From: an uncultured Sterolibacterium sp.
Lineage (GTDB): Bacteria > Pseudomonadota > Gammaproteobacteria > Burkholderiales > Rhodocyclaceae
Length of the DNA: 64,000 nucleotides
Direction of reading: 5' to 3'
Assembly: GCA_903904605.1 (NCBI GenBank)
Contig: CAIVDC010000017.1
Location: 1-64,000 of the forward strand
This document shows, piece by piece, positions 52,787-62,094 of this stretch; position 1 is the stretch's first letter, and each line of letters begins with the position of its first letter. The position numbers and the translations under genes were made by a program. The notes under the pieces are model-generated. The model had not been told where the DNA came from, made no database searches, and saw only the letters and a program-made list of their open reading frames with translations.

Positions 52787-53198
52787 CCCCGGCGGAAATT
52801 ATTTTCCGTCCAGACCTGCAATAGATTGCGATTGGACGTATCCGGCGCTTCCGTCGACAAACCCGGGAATGTCGATCAACGCTGCGGAGGCGCTGGCTTT
52901 GTTGCGAGGGATGGGGACGCGAGTTCGGGCGCCTCCGGCCAGGCATGATTGCGCGGCCGCAGGCCATGTTCATCGTCCGGGCTCGGGCGGATCGGAATTG
53001 GCCTGGGAACAGGGTCATGTTATTATTCGCAATTAAAGTCAGGGCTGCAAAAGCTCTGCAGGCCCTGGGTAAGAGCACGGCAACACATCGGTTTCTAGGG
53101 GCTCTGCGGTGTTCCCGGTGTCCTGGCATGTCGCCGGATCGGAACAATTCAGCCTTCCCCGTTTTGCTCCATTTCTCAATGTCGCCTGGTAGCTTCGC
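52787..53198. other. Intergenic region and ppiD leader
   Basis: This 412-bp gap holds no recognised gene in its first 200 bases. A sigma-70-like promoter lies at 52998-53026, followed by a leader of about 165 bases with a hairpin (53040-53067). The ppiD start itself has no clear Shine-Dalgarno sequence. Confidence 0.4.
52998..53026 (+). promoter_or_regulatory. Putative sigma-70 promoter of ppiD
   Basis: TTGGCC (52998-53003) and TATTAT (53021-53026) are separated by 17 bases in an otherwise GC-rich region. The predicted transcript would start near 53033 and carry a leader of about 165 bases with the stem CAGGGCTGCA / TGCAG(G)CCCTG. Confidence 0.4.
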
Positions 53199-55103
53199 AT
53201 GTTTGAATACGTCCGCAACAATCAAAAGCTCGTCCAACTTTTCCTCGCCCTGATCACCCTGCCCTTCGCCTTCTGGGGCGTCGAGTCCTACGTCCGCAAT
53301 GCCGGAGTCGGCGATGACGTCGCCAGCGTCGGCGGCAGCAAGATCTCCCAGCAGGAATTGCAGAACGCCCTGCGCGAGCAGGAGACGCGGATGCGTGCCA
53401 GTCTCGGGAGCAACTACAATCCGGCCATGTTCGACAACCCCGAGGTGCGGCGCGCCGTTCTCGAGTCGCTGGTCAACCAGCGCATGCTCGTGCTGCAAGC
53501 CAGAAAATCCGGTCTGATGACGAGCGATGCCATGCTCGGGCAGATCATCCAGTCGGTCCCCGCCTTTGCCGAGAACGGCAAGTTTTCGCGGCAACTCTAC
53601 GACGCCTATGTGGCGTCGCAAGGCCTGAGCCAGCCGGAGTTCGAGGCGCGCCTGCGTCAGGACATCAACCTGCAGCAACTCCTCGGCGCCGTTCGCGACG
53701 GCAGCGTTGCGGCCCGCCTGACCGAAGACCGGTGGGTCGCCGCCTTGCAGGAGGAGCGTGAAGTGAGCGAGGCAGCGTATAAGCCCGAGCAGTTCACCGC
53801 AGAGGTGAAACTCGGTGCCGATGCCGCCAAGAATTTTTATGACGCCAATCGCAAGGCCTTCGAGACGCCCGCGCGGGTCCGCGCAGAATATCTGGTGCTG
53901 AGCCAGGATAACCTGGCGGCGCAGATCACCGTGAGCGAGGATGAGATCAAGAACTGGTACCAGTCTCATGCCGACAGCTACAAGCAGAACGAGGAGCGCA
54001 AGGCCAGCCACATTCTGATCAAGGCCGCAAAGGATGCGCCGGCCGCCGAGGTTAAAGCGGCGCAGGCCAAGGCCGAAGGGATCCTGGCACAGTTGAAGAA
54101 GAGCCCCGGCGACTTTGCCAAGCTGGCCAGGCAGTATTCGCAGGATCCGGGCTCCGCCGAGAAGGGCGGCGACCTCGGCTGGTTTTCCCACGGCATGATG
54201 GTGAAGCCCTTCGAGGATGCGGCCTTCGGCTTGAAAGAGCATGAACTGAGCGGCGTCGTCCGCTCGGATTTCGGTTTCCACATCATCCGGCTGGACGGCA
54301 TCAGGGCGGAGAAACTGAAGCCGCTCGATGACGTGAGCGCCGACATCAGTGCCGACCTGAAGCGTCAGGCTGCGATGAAGAAATACGCCGAGATGGCCGA
54401 AGCGTTCACCAATACCGTGTACGAGCAGGCGGACAGCCTCAAGCCGGCGGCGGACAAGTTCAAGCTGACGATCCAGCAGAGCCCGTGGATCGTCAAGGGC
54501 GGGCAGGCCGCTGCTCCGCTCGACAACCCGAAGCTGCTCGCGGCCCTGTTTTCCGATGATGCGGTGAAGAACAAGCGCAACACCGAGGTGGTCGAGGTCG
54601 CCCCCAGCACGCTGGTCGGGGCGCATGTCCTGGAGTACAAGCCCTCGGAACTTCAGCCGCTGGAGACCGTGCGCAAAGCGATCGAGGAGCGCCTGACGCG
54701 CGAGGCGGCGGCCAAGCTCGCGCGTGCCGCCGGCGAGGCCGCCTTGGCCAAGCTAAGCCACGGCGACAAGGTCGATCTGTCCTGGGGACCGGTGCGGGCC
54801 GTTTCGCGCCTGAGCGCCTCCGGTCTCAGCTCCGACGCCTTGCGCGCCGTGTTCCACGCCGATGTCGCCAAGCTGCCGGCCTATGCCGGCGAAGCCGCGC
54901 CCGACGGCAGCTATTTCTTCTACCGCATATCCCAGGTGAAGCCTTTCGTCGCCGCCAAGGCACCGGACGATAAGATCAAGATGCTCCGCCAGCAGTACGA
55001 GAAAGTCATCAGCGACGAGGAGTTCTCGGCCTGGGTTGCCGCTTTGCGGCTGCGCTACCCGGTGGAGATCTCCAAGGAAGCGCTGGACACCAAGGATCGC
55101 TAG
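53199..55103 (+). CDS. ppiD: Periplasmic folding chaperone/prolyl isomerase PpiD
   Basis: The 634 residues have one N-terminal membrane anchor (about 12-32), an SurA_N-like chaperone region (about 40-250), a parvulin domain (about 262-365, with [25 protein letters not shown] and [10 protein letters not shown]) and a C-terminal domain. PpiD assists proteins leaving the Sec translocon. Its stop overlaps that of convergent fabI in the tetranucleotide CTAG. Unlike many relatives, no lon or hupB gene lies upstream. Confidence 0.94.
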   Translation: MFEYVRNNQKLVQLFLALITLPFAFWGVESYVRNAGVGDDVASVGGSKISQQELQNALREQETRMRASLGSNYNPAMFDNPEVRRAVLESLVNQRMLVLQARKSGLMTSDAMLGQIIQSVPAFAENGKFSRQLYDAYVASQGLSQPEFEARLRQDINLQQLLGAVRDGSVAARLTEDRWVAALQEEREVSEAAYKPEQFTAEVKLGADAAKNFYDANRKAFETPARVRAEYLVLSQDNLAAQITVSEDEIKNWYQSHADSYKQNEERKASHILIKAAKDAPAAEVKAAQAKAEGILAQLKKSPGDFAKLARQYSQDPGSAEKGGDLGWFSHGMMVKPFEDAAFGLKEHELSGVVRSDFGFHIIRLDGIRAEKLKPLDDVSADISADLKRQAAMKKYAEMAEAFTNTVYEQADSLKPAADKFKLTIQQSPWIVKGGQAAAPLDNPKLLAALFSDDAVKNKRNTEVVEVAPSTLVGAHVLEYKPSELQPLETVRKAIEERLTREAAAKLARAAGEAALAKLSHGDKVDLSWGPVRAVSRLSASGLSSDALRAVFHADVAKLPAYAGEAAPDGSYFFYRISQVKPFVAAKAPDDKIKMLRQQYEKVISDEEFSAWVAALRLRYPVEISKEALDTKDR

Positions 55104-55888
55104 CCGGGTGCGTGGGCCAGCGTCGTGGTGTTGAAGCCGGCGTCGACGTACATGATCTCGCCGGTGACGGCGCTGGCAAGGTCGGAGCAGAGGAAGGCGG
55201 CGACGTTGCCGACTTCCTCGATGGTGACGTTGCGGCGCAAGGGCGCGTTTTGCGAATTGATGGACAGGAGCTTGCCGAAATTGGCGATGCCGGCGGCCGC
55301 CAGGGTCTTGATCGGACCTGCGGAGATGGCATTGACGCGCGTTCCCTCGGGGCCGAGACAGGTGGCCAGATAGCGCACCGAGGATTCCAGACTGGCCTTG
55401 GCCAGGCCCATCACGTTGTAATAGGGGACGGTGCGCACCGCGCCCAGGTAGGTCAGCGCCAGTAGCGCTCCGTTACGGCCTTTCATCAGCGGCCGCGCGC
55501 CTTTGGCCAGGGCGGGAAAACTGTAGGCGGAAACCTCGTGGGCGATGCGGAAGGACTCGCGCGTAAGCCCGGAGAGGAAATCGCCCTCGAGCGCCTCGTT
55601 GGGCGCGTAGGCGATCGAATGCACCAGGCTGTCCAGTCCGCCCCACTGCTTGCCGATGGCGGCGAACAGGGCATCGATCTGGGCATCGTCGGCGACGTCG
55701 CAAGCGTAGATCAGTTGGCTGTCGAACTCCGCCGCGAGCTTGGCGACGCGTTCCAGGACACGCTCGTTCTGGTAGGTGAAGGCGAGTTCCGCGCCTTCGC
55801 GGTGCATGGCCTTGGCGATGCCATAGGCGATCGAACGGTTGGAAAGCAGGCCCGTGATCAGAATGCGCTTGCCGGTCAAAAAACCCAT
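55100..55888 (-). CDS. fabI: NADH-dependent enoyl-ACP reductase FabI
   Basis: The 262-residue short-chain reductase family enzyme does the last step of fatty acid elongation. It has the FabI signature [18 protein letters not shown] and the Tyr-x6-Lys catalytic pair in [15 protein letters not shown], and [13 protein letters not shown] of the substrate loop. It is the target of triclosan in other bacteria. ATG at 55888, AGGGAAGAACG upstream. Confidence 0.96.
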   Translation of the reverse strand: MGFLTGKRILITGLLSNRSIAYGIAKAMHREGAELAFTYQNERVLERVAKLAAEFDSQLIYACDVADDAQIDALFAAIGKQWGGLDSLVHSIAYAPNEALEGDFLSGLTRESFRIAHEVSAYSFPALAKGARPLMKGRNGALLALTYLGAVRTVPYYNVMGLAKASLESSVRYLATCLGPEGTRVNAISAGPIKTLAAAGIANFGKLLSINSQNAPLRRNVTIEEVGNVAAFLCSDLASAVTGEIMYVDAGFNTTTLAHAPG

Positions 55889-56053
55889 CGTTCTTCCCTA
55901 GGTGAAATTTTCGCGATTATAGCGGATCGTCGCGAGACACGTTGATGCCATGTCCCCGGCCAGGGTAAACGCAAAGCGAGATCGCGTGCGGATTGTTCGA
56001 CGGAAGCCTTGACGACGACCCATCTCCGGCCATCGCTTGGCGGCCGGGCGTCG

Positions 56054-56797
56054 TCAATGTCCCGGATCCTGACGGTAAAACAGCCGCAATTGCTCGTATA
56101 CGTCCGGATACTGATCGTGGAGCAGACTGGGGTTCTCGAAGAAGGCCTCGCTCATGACCGCGAAGAACTCGGCCGGCGATTCCGCGCCATAGGGGTCGAG
56201 CACCGTCTCCTCCCGGCTATCGACGCACGCGCGGAAGTCCTCGAAGGCGGCCGCGAAGGCGCCGATCCACAGGCGCCGCGACATGCCCGGATGCAGCGGC
56301 GGCAGACCGTCGGCCGGGCCGCTTTTCATGTCGAGCTTGTGGGCGAATTCGTGGATGACGATGTTGATCCCGCCGGCCTCGTCGGCTTCGTCGAACCAGG
56401 ACAGCAGGACCGGTCCTCCTTCCCAGGCTTCTCCCAGCACCGTGTCGTCGTACTCATGGACGAAGCCGGCGTCGTCCATGACCTGTCGGGGAATCACGAA
56501 GTCGCCGGGATAAACGACGATGCCGAGCCAGCCGCGGTACCAGTCGAGACCGAGCTTGAGCACCGGCAGGCAGGCCTGCAGGGCGATGGAAAGCTGGACG
56601 GCCTCGGTCAGGACCAGACCCCGGGCGCCATGCCATTCCTTTTCAGCGATCAACTCCAGGGCCAGTTGGCGCAACCGCACCCGCTCCTCCGGAGCAAGAT
56701 GGCCGAGAAAGGGCAGGCCGGACTCGACCTGCCGCCAGCGCTCCTGTGCAATCCTGACCGCGGGGCCGCGCCAGCGTCTGAACAGGCCGCGGATCAT
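56054..56797 (-). CDS. mtfA: MtfA zinc peptidase (M90)
   Basis: The 247-residue M90 peptidase contains the zinc motif HEFAH at 149-153 and conserved flanks (GINIVIHEFAHKLD, ESPAEFFAVMSEAFFE with the third ligand Glu). E. coli MtfA binds the repressor Mlc and so affects glucose phosphotransferase expression, and has aminopeptidase activity. The ATG overlaps the stop of the EamA transporter gene by four bases. Confidence 0.93.
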   Translation of the reverse strand: MIRGLFRRWRGPAVRIAQERWRQVESGLPFLGHLAPEERVRLRQLALELIAEKEWHGARGLVLTEAVQLSIALQACLPVLKLGLDWYRGWLGIVVYPGDFVIPRQVMDDAGFVHEYDDTVLGEAWEGGPVLLSWFDEADEAGGINIVIHEFAHKLDMKSGPADGLPPLHPGMSRRLWIGAFAAAFEDFRACVDSREETVLDPYGAESPAEFFAVMSEAFFENPSLLHDQYPDVYEQLRLFYRQDPGH

Positions 56798-57723
56798 GGC
56801 ATCCCGGGGTGCCAGCGGCGCGAAGTGGTGAGATAGACGCCCGAGAGTATCAGCAGGATGCCGACCAGATGGTACAGGCCGGGCCTCTCCCCGAGAAACA
56901 TGATCGACAGCAGGGTGCCGAATGCCGGCATCAGATTCATGAACAGGCCGGCCTTGTTGCTGCCGACCTCCGCGACCGCCCGGTTCCAGAAGATGAAACC
57001 CAGCAGCGCCGGGAACAGGCCGGCATAGGCGATGGCCGAGTAGGCGGCCAGGCTCGGTTTGATGGTCTGGCCGCCGGCGATTTCCCACGCGTAAAAGGGC
57101 GCCAGACCGAGGATGCCGGCTGCGCAGATGGCGGCGAGAAAGGCCAGCGGGTGCAGCCCTTCGGGCCGCCGGGCGAGCAGCACGGTGTACAGTGCCCAAC
57201 TGAACATGGCGGCCAGCACCCAGAGATCGCCGGGGTTGGGGCGCAACTCGATGAGCAGCGACGGCTCGCCGTGGGACACGATGGCGAGCACGCCGAAGAG
57301 CGAGATCACGACCCCGAGCCACTCGCCGAGACGCAGCCCCTTGCCGAGCAGGGCCCAGGAGAGTGCGATGATCATGATCGGCGTGGCGGAAGCGAGGAGC
57401 GCGCCGTTGGTTGCCGTGGTCAGGGACAGGCCGGTGTAGGTGAGGGCATTGTGGCAGGCGCCGCCGCACAAGCCGAGCAGCGTCAGTATCCGCCAATGCC
57501 TGGCCAGGTCCCGCCACTGCGAGCGGACATGGGGCCAGGCCCAGGGCAGCAGGCAGATCAAGGCGATCATCCAGCGCCAGAAGCTCAGGGCGATCGGGGG
57601 CACCTCGCCGCGGATGCCGCGTCCGACGACCCAGTTGCCAGACCAGAACAGGACTGTGAGCAGGAGAAGGATGTAGGCCAGGGCGTGGCCCTGCAGTTTG
57701 GGCGAGTCTTCTTCTTTGCGCAT
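56794..57723 (-). CDS. EamA/DMT-family transporter
   Basis: The 309-residue protein has ten predicted membrane helices in two EamA repeats (first WSGNWVVGRGI to about 150; second ALYTVLLARR to about 300, with FWNRAVAEVGSNKAG and MFLGERPG). Members export amino acids or metabolites; the substrate is not evident. It is translationally coupled to mtfA. It lies 63 bases after the QHNDH operon's last gene and might be co-transcribed with it, though a palindrome lies in the gap. Confidence 0.9.
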   Translation of the reverse strand: MRKEEDSPKLQGHALAYILLLLTVLFWSGNWVVGRGIRGEVPPIALSFWRWMIALICLLPWAWPHVRSQWRDLARHWRILTLLGLCGGACHNALTYTGLSLTTATNGALLASATPIMIIALSWALLGKGLRLGEWLGVVISLFGVLAIVSHGEPSLLIELRPNPGDLWVLAAMFSWALYTVLLARRPEGLHPLAFLAAICAAGILGLAPFYAWEIAGGQTIKPSLAAYSAIAYAGLFPALLGFIFWNRAVAEVGSNKAGLFMNLMPAFGTLLSIMFLGERPGLYHLVGILLILSGVYLTTSRRWHPGMP

Positions 57724-57738
57724 CGCTGACGACCATTT

Positions 57739-57748
57739 TGTCCGGACA
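57739..57748. promoter_or_regulatory. Palindrome TGTCCGGACA before the EamA-mtfA pair
   Basis: A perfect 10-bp palindrome lies 16 bases upstream of the EamA start codon in the short gap after the QHNDH operon. It could be an operator separating the two units. No matching regulator is known from the window. Confidence 0.35.
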
Positions 57749-57786
57749 CTATGCGATTGCGGGGGAAATGTCCAATGGCCGGACGG

Positions 57787-58821
57787 TCAGGCCGCGCTCT
57801 CCGGCACCACCTCGGGGTAGTAACACATGTGACCCGTCGCGCAATGTTCGGGACTGTTGCGCAGGCCGCGCGCGAATTCCCCGACCGCTGCGCTGTCCTC
57901 GCCGGCCAGTGCCCGGTCCAGGGTCTGCCGGACCATGCCCAAGCTGGCCAGCTTGCGCGCAGTGGCGCCTTCGCGGCCGGCGATCTTGATCGCCGCGATG
58001 CCCGCGCTTAACAGGGCCGGGATGGCGCACAGCCCGCAAGGCCCCCAGGGCAGTCCCTGGGGCGTCAGCGAGAAGCCGTTGGAGAAGCGGTACCACAGCC
58101 ATTTCTTGTAGGCCACCTCGTTCTCCTGCAAGCGGCGTTCTTCATCGCCGTTCAAGGCGCGGCCGTCTCGCCGGTAGTAGCGGGTTTCATAATTGTCGAG
58201 GCAGATCGGGCCGCCCAGCTTGCCCGGCAGATGGATGGTGTGGCAGACGCCTTCCTCGAAGACGCAGCCGTCGTTCTGCATGAACACCTCGAATTCGATT
58301 TCCGGCGTCGCCTTGGCCATGGCCGTCGCTTCGGCAATGCTGACGTCGCGCGGCAGGATGATGCGCCTGACGCCGAGGTCCAGGTAGAAGCGGGCCGCCT
58401 CGCTGTTGCGGCAGGATGCGACGGAACTCAGGTGCAGGCGGTAGCCGGGCAGGGCTTCGACCAGGGCCATGATCAGGCCGATGTCGCCGACGATCAGCGC
58501 ATCGCCGCCGAGGTCGCGGAAACGCCGGGCGATGTCCGCCAGGGCGACGATCTGCTGCGCGGTGTAGTGCTGGGCATTGAGCACCAGCGACATCCTGCCG
58601 CCCCCTTCGTGCGCCAGGCGCACTGCGGTGCCCAGGTCCTCGTAGCTTTCCAGGTTGCCGAAGATGCGCCGGTTGGCGTTGGCGGTCTTGAAGTTATCCA
58701 CCCATAGCCGCGGCAGGATGCCGCAGTAGAACTCGCTGGCGCCTGCGGCGGCGAGCGGCTCGACTTCGGCGACGCGGCTGACCGGCGTGACGATGTTCAC
58801 GAGCGGCCCCTCATTGACCAT
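57787..58821 (-). CDS. UbiU-like U32-family protein in the QHNDH operon
   Basis: The 344-residue U32 protein (formerly peptidase U32) resembles UbiU: GASEFYCGI, GGDALIVGDIGLI, the LPRDVSI motif and EVFMQNDGCVFEEGVC. Candidate [4Fe-4S] ligands are Cys186, Cys193 (Cx6C as in UbiU), Cys207 and Cys262 or Cys265; IKIAGRE matches the KIxGR helix. UbiU with UbiV hydroxylates the ubiquinone ring without O2; RlhA and TrhP hydroxylate RNA and need prephenate. Its start overlaps the UbiV-like gene by 11 bases. I infer a role in QHNDH cofactor maturation, replacing QhpG. Ubiquinone synthesis is the alternative, but no ubiT is adjacent. Confidence 0.85.
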   Translation of the reverse strand: MVNEGPLVNIVTPVSRVAEVEPLAAAGASEFYCGILPRLWVDNFKTANANRRIFGNLESYEDLGTAVRLAHEGGGRMSLVLNAQHYTAQQIVALADIARRFRDLGGDALIVGDIGLIMALVEALPGYRLHLSSVASCRNSEAARFYLDLGVRRIILPRDVSIAEATAMAKATPEIEFEVFMQNDGCVFEEGVCHTIHLPGKLGGPICLDNYETRYYRRDGRALNGDEERRLQENEVAYKKWLWYRFSNGFSLTPQGLPWGPCGLCAIPALLSAGIAAIKIAGREGATARKLASLGMVRQTLDRALAGEDSAAVGEFARGLRNSPEHCATGHMCYYPEVVPESAA

Positions 58822-59677
58822 TCACCACGATGCGCGTGAGCCAGCCCTGCGCCACCGCTTCCGCGGCAGAGGCCGACATGGCGCGGCTGTGACGGTAGAA
58901 CAGGGTGTTGCCGCGCTGGCTGGTCGGAAGGTCGGCCGCCTTGCCCGGCCGCTCGATGGTCGCGGCGTAGCTCAGGCATTCGCGCTGGCATTCCCGGCCC
59001 GGTGCGTAACGCTGGGTCGGTGCCACGGACAGCGAGCCGATCTTGCACAGCCGGCCCTTGGTGACATAGGCGTAGGGCGCGTGCAAGGCGGCGCTGATGC
59101 CGAGGCCGCAGAATACCTGCGGCCGGGCGTAGGGCGGCAGATCGAGTTCGATGCGGGCGATGGCCAGCTTGTCGAGCAGGGCGCGGAAGGAGCGCCCGCC
59201 GAGGCCGTGCGGATAGAGATCGGCCCAGACGGCGTTGTCCAGGCGCGGGTCCTTGATCATCTTGCACAGCAGCCGTCCGGCGGCCAGATGCAGATGAGGA
59301 AATTCGCGCCGGGCGAAGCTGGCCACACCCCAGTCATTGACGATCAGTTCGGCTCCTTCCGGCAGCAGCGGAAGGATCTCGCGCAGCCGGTCGATGACCC
59401 CGTCGCAGGCGATCGGCGTTTGCAGGCTGAGGCGGCAGCCGGCCTCCTCGACCAGACGCAGCGCGCGTTCGAGAACCGTCGCGACGGGCAGCAGGAACTC
59501 GCAAAATTCGCTGCCGAAATAATAGTGCTGCGGCGCGATGCCGGCGAGCAGGGCGGCGAGTGGATCGTCCTCGCCGAGCACCTCCTGCCAGGGCGTCGAG
59601 CGGCCCGCCGGGGCTTCTACCCAGCGTTTCAGGTCGGCATAGCTGTCCACCGCGACGGCGGCCTCCAATCCGTTCAT
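58811..59677 (-). CDS. UbiV-like U32-family protein in the QHNDH operon
   Basis: The 288-residue U32 protein has the UbiV cysteine pattern: Cys59 in YFGSEFCEF, then Cys211, Cys230 and Cys234, where the last two form CxxxC as in E. coli UbiV. The spacing between the second and third cysteine is six residues longer than in E. coli. LIVNDWGVAS and LAAGRLLCKM match the UbiV core (LVVNDWGAVQ-like). The ATG at 59677 overlaps the qhpE stop (ATGA) and the gene's own end overlaps the UbiU-like gene, so the pair is co-translated with the QHNDH maturation genes. A heterodimeric Fe-S hydroxylase is inferred. Confidence 0.85.
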   Translation of the reverse strand: MNGLEAAVAVDSYADLKRWVEAPAGRSTPWQEVLGEDDPLAALLAGIAPQHYYFGSEFCEFLLPVATVLERALRLVEEAGCRLSLQTPIACDGVIDRLREILPLLPEGAELIVNDWGVASFARREFPHLHLAAGRLLCKMIKDPRLDNAVWADLYPHGLGGRSFRALLDKLAIARIELDLPPYARPQVFCGLGISAALHAPYAYVTKGRLCKIGSLSVAPTQRYAPGRECQRECLSYAATIERPGKAADLPTSQRGNTLFYRHSRAMSASAAEAVAQGWLTRIVVNGQ

Positions 59678-60363
59678 GCGCGCCGCCGTTCCGGTCCGTG
59701 GTAGCGGGCCTCTGCCCTGAGCTTCACCGGCACGGCATTCGCCGCCATACCCTGGCAGAGCAGTCGACTGACCCGCGCGGAGAGGCGTGCCGCCGCGAAG
59801 CTTGCGCCGCTGGCGCTCGCATCGCCGGGAACCGCGCAGGGATGGGCGCCGAAATCGGCGTTGGCGCCGCCCAGCCAGGAAATCTCCGTCTCGGCGCAGC
59901 GGGCGTCGCCGCTCACCGCAATGCATTGTGGGTAGGCGGCGGGAAACACCGGTGCGCCGCGCGCCGGCGCCGAAGCCACGAGGATGACGCCGGCAGCCGC
60001 GGCGCGCTCGCAGGCCAGGCGCAAGCCGGCATCGGCGCGGCGCACGCCGAGGCTGATATTGATCAAGGCGGCGCCGTCATCGACCAGCCAATTGATGGCG
60101 GCAGCGACCTGCGCCGGCGAACTGGTCCGCGTTCCGGCAAAGACCTGGGCCGAGAGCAGGCCGATGTCGCCGCCCAGCTCCTTGATCAGGCGGGCGATTT
60201 GCGAGCCGTGTCCCAGCCGGTCGTCGCCGCTTTCAGTGCAGCGGATGCCGCCGTCGTCGCCGGCGGCGAAGCTGCGCGCCGCGACGACGCCCGGCAGGCC
60301 GAGGGCGCCGCCGCTGTCGACGATGCCGACGAGAAGAGTGCTGCCGACGGCGGCGCCGTTCAT
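59674..60363 (-). CDS. qhpE: QhpE subtilisin-like maturation protease
   Basis: The 229-residue S8 family protease lacks a signal peptide. The catalytic triad is Asp16 in GIVDSGG, His52 in LGHGSQIA and Ser188 in ASGASFAAA. In place of the subtilisin oxyanion Asn (usually in AAGN) the chain reads VASAPARG. In Paracoccus, QhpE removes the leader of QhpC after cross-linking in the cytoplasm. It overlaps qhpF upstream (ATGA) and the UbiV-like gene downstream. Its small size fits the known QhpE type. Confidence 0.87.
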   Translation of the reverse strand: MNGAAVGSTLLVGIVDSGGALGLPGVVAARSFAAGDDGGIRCTESGDDRLGHGSQIARLIKELGGDIGLLSAQVFAGTRTSSPAQVAAAINWLVDDGAALINISLGVRRADAGLRLACERAAAAGVILVASAPARGAPVFPAAYPQCIAVSGDARCAETEISWLGGANADFGAHPCAVPGDASASGASFAAARLSARVSRLLCQGMAANAVPVKLRAEARYHGPERRRA

Positions 60364-62087
60364 TGCGGCCGGATCGACAACCGAGCGTCGGCGAGCGCCA
60401 CGATCAGGTCGAATTGCGCGGTCGGCAGCGGGCGGTGGCTGACCACGATGCGTGTGCGTTCAGCGAAGTGTTCGTCGATGGCCGCCCGGATATCCGCGTC
60501 CATATCGGCGTCCAGGCCCGAGGTGCTCTCGTCGAGGATCAGCACGCGCGGCTGCATGAGCAATGCCCGCGCCAGGGCGATGCGCTGGCGCTGGCCGCCG
60601 GACCGCGCCGCGCCGCGCTGGCCGACCTCGGTGTCGAGCCCCTGCGGCAGCTGCGCCGCGAACAGGTCCACGCGCGCCAGCCGCGCAGCCGCCTGCACCT
60701 CGTCCAGACTGGCCTGGGGGCGCCCGTAGCGGATATTGTCGACGATGCTGGCGGAGAAGAGGAGCACATCCTGGGCGACAACCACCACGGCGCGGCGCAG
60801 TTCGGCGCTGTCGAGCCGGCACAGGTCCACGCCGTCCACCAGGATGCGGCCTTGCTGCGGGTCGTAGTGCCGTTGCAGGAGGTCGGCCAGGGTGCTCTTG
60901 CCGGCGCCGGACTCCCCTTGGAGGAGCAGCTTCTTGCCTGCCGGGATGAGCAGGTCGGCGCCGTCGAGCACCATCGTCCCGTCGGGGTAGGCGAAGCTGA
61001 CGCCGCGCAGTTCGATCCGCCCGCGTCCCTCGGCCGGCAGTGAAAGCGGCTGTGCCGGCGCCGTCACGGCGGTCCGCATCGTCGCCAGTTCGGCGACGCG
61101 ATCGAGGCTGACGCGGGCGCGCTGCAGGGCGACGTACATGCCAAGCAGCGACTGGATGGTGCCGTTGGCCCGAGTCACGTAGCTGGCGAAGGCGATCAGC
61201 CCGCCCAGGGTCAGCGGCGCGTGACCGCGCAGGGATTGCGTGCCGAAGACGAAGATGCCGACGGTGCCCAGGGAAAGCAGAAAGCCGGGCAGTGCCCCGG
61301 CGGCGTAGCCGACCAGCTGCAGGCGCAGCGTATCCCGGCGCAGTTCGCGGTGCAGGCCGTTGAGCACCTCGCCTTCGCGCAGCTGGCCATTGTAGGACTG
61401 CACGCTCTTGGCCGCCCCCAGCACTTCGACCAGAAAGGCGGCTATGTTGGCGCCTCGTTCGCGCGCGCTGCGGCTGAGACGCTCGATGCGGGGCCGCAGG
61501 GTCCTGAGGAAGAAAGCGTTGATGATCAGGAGCAGCAGCATGATGCCGGTGAGCGGTGGGCTGAGCTGGTAGAGGATGAACAGGGAGCCCGCCAGGAGCA
61601 CGCTGCTGTTGGTTGCCGAGAGCAGGAGGTCGAGGGCGAAGCGCTGTATTTCCGCAATGTCGCTGTCCAGCCTGACCATCAGGTCGCCCTGGCGGGTACG
61701 CGCGAAGAACTCCGGCGACAGCGTCAGGAGATGGGCGAACAGCGATTCGCGCAGGCTGTGCAGGATGCGCGCGGAGGTGTCGACATAGAGCAGCCGGGTG
61801 GTGGCGCCGAGGAACAGTGCAGCTATCGCCAATGCCACCATGAGGCCGGCCACGCGCAGAATGACCTGATCATTTCCGGCGAGCAGGCCTTCGTCGATCA
61901 GCTGCTTGGTCAGGTAGGGCTGGGCCAGACCGGCGCCGACCGCGGCCAGCGACAACGCCATGACCAGAGCCAGCCTGGGCAGGGCGGGGCGCAGGAAACG
62001 GGCGAACCAGTGCAAGGTTTCGCGACGTTGCGTGGCGGTGGCGCTGTCGCGGGAAGCCGCCTGCCACGGCGCCACGTAAGACTGCAT
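60360..62087 (-). CDS. qhpF: QhpF ABC transporter (fused membrane-ATPase half-transporter)
   Basis: The 575 residues have six membrane helices in the N-terminal ABC transmembrane domain (about 35-320) and a C-terminal nucleotide-binding domain with Walker A GESGAGKST, signature RSGGQRQR (Arg for the usual Leu), Walker B VLILDEST and H-loop SHR. In the known QHNDH systems QhpF is needed for export of the matured gamma subunit to the periplasm. It starts 7 bases after qhpB ends and overlaps qhpE. Confidence 0.88.
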   Translation of the reverse strand: MQSYVAPWQAASRDSATATQRRETLHWFARFLRPALPRLALVMALSLAAVGAGLAQPYLTKQLIDEGLLAGNDQVILRVAGLMVALAIAALFLGATTRLLYVDTSARILHSLRESLFAHLLTLSPEFFARTRQGDLMVRLDSDIAEIQRFALDLLLSATNSSVLLAGSLFILYQLSPPLTGIMLLLLIINAFFLRTLRPRIERLSRSARERGANIAAFLVEVLGAAKSVQSYNGQLREGEVLNGLHRELRRDTLRLQLVGYAAGALPGFLLSLGTVGIFVFGTQSLRGHAPLTLGGLIAFASYVTRANGTIQSLLGMYVALQRARVSLDRVAELATMRTAVTAPAQPLSLPAEGRGRIELRGVSFAYPDGTMVLDGADLLIPAGKKLLLQGESGAGKSTLADLLQRHYDPQQGRILVDGVDLCRLDSAELRRAVVVVAQDVLLFSASIVDNIRYGRPQASLDEVQAAARLARVDLFAAQLPQGLDTEVGQRGAARSGGQRQRIALARALLMQPRVLILDESTSGLDADMDADIRAAIDEHFAERTRIVVSHRPLPTAQFDLIVALADARLSIRPQ

Positions 62088-62094
62088 CCGGCCC

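Noticed and set aside
55100..55103. Overlapping stop codons of convergent ppiD and fabI in CTAG
   Set aside because: Both strands read TAG from this palindrome, but tail-to-tail overlaps of this kind are common and carry no clear function.
57787..59677. The two U32 proteins as plain peptidases or as the cell's ubiquinone UbiU/UbiV
   Set aside because: U32 proteins with these cysteines are Fe-S hydroxylases rather than peptidases. There is no ubiT next to them, and tight overlap with qhpE ties them to QHNDH. Ubiquinone work remains possible but is less likely.
59560..60729. A plus-strand frame over qhpE and qhpF
   Set aside because: It is arginine/alanine-rich and antisense to the protease and ABC transporter with intact active sites.
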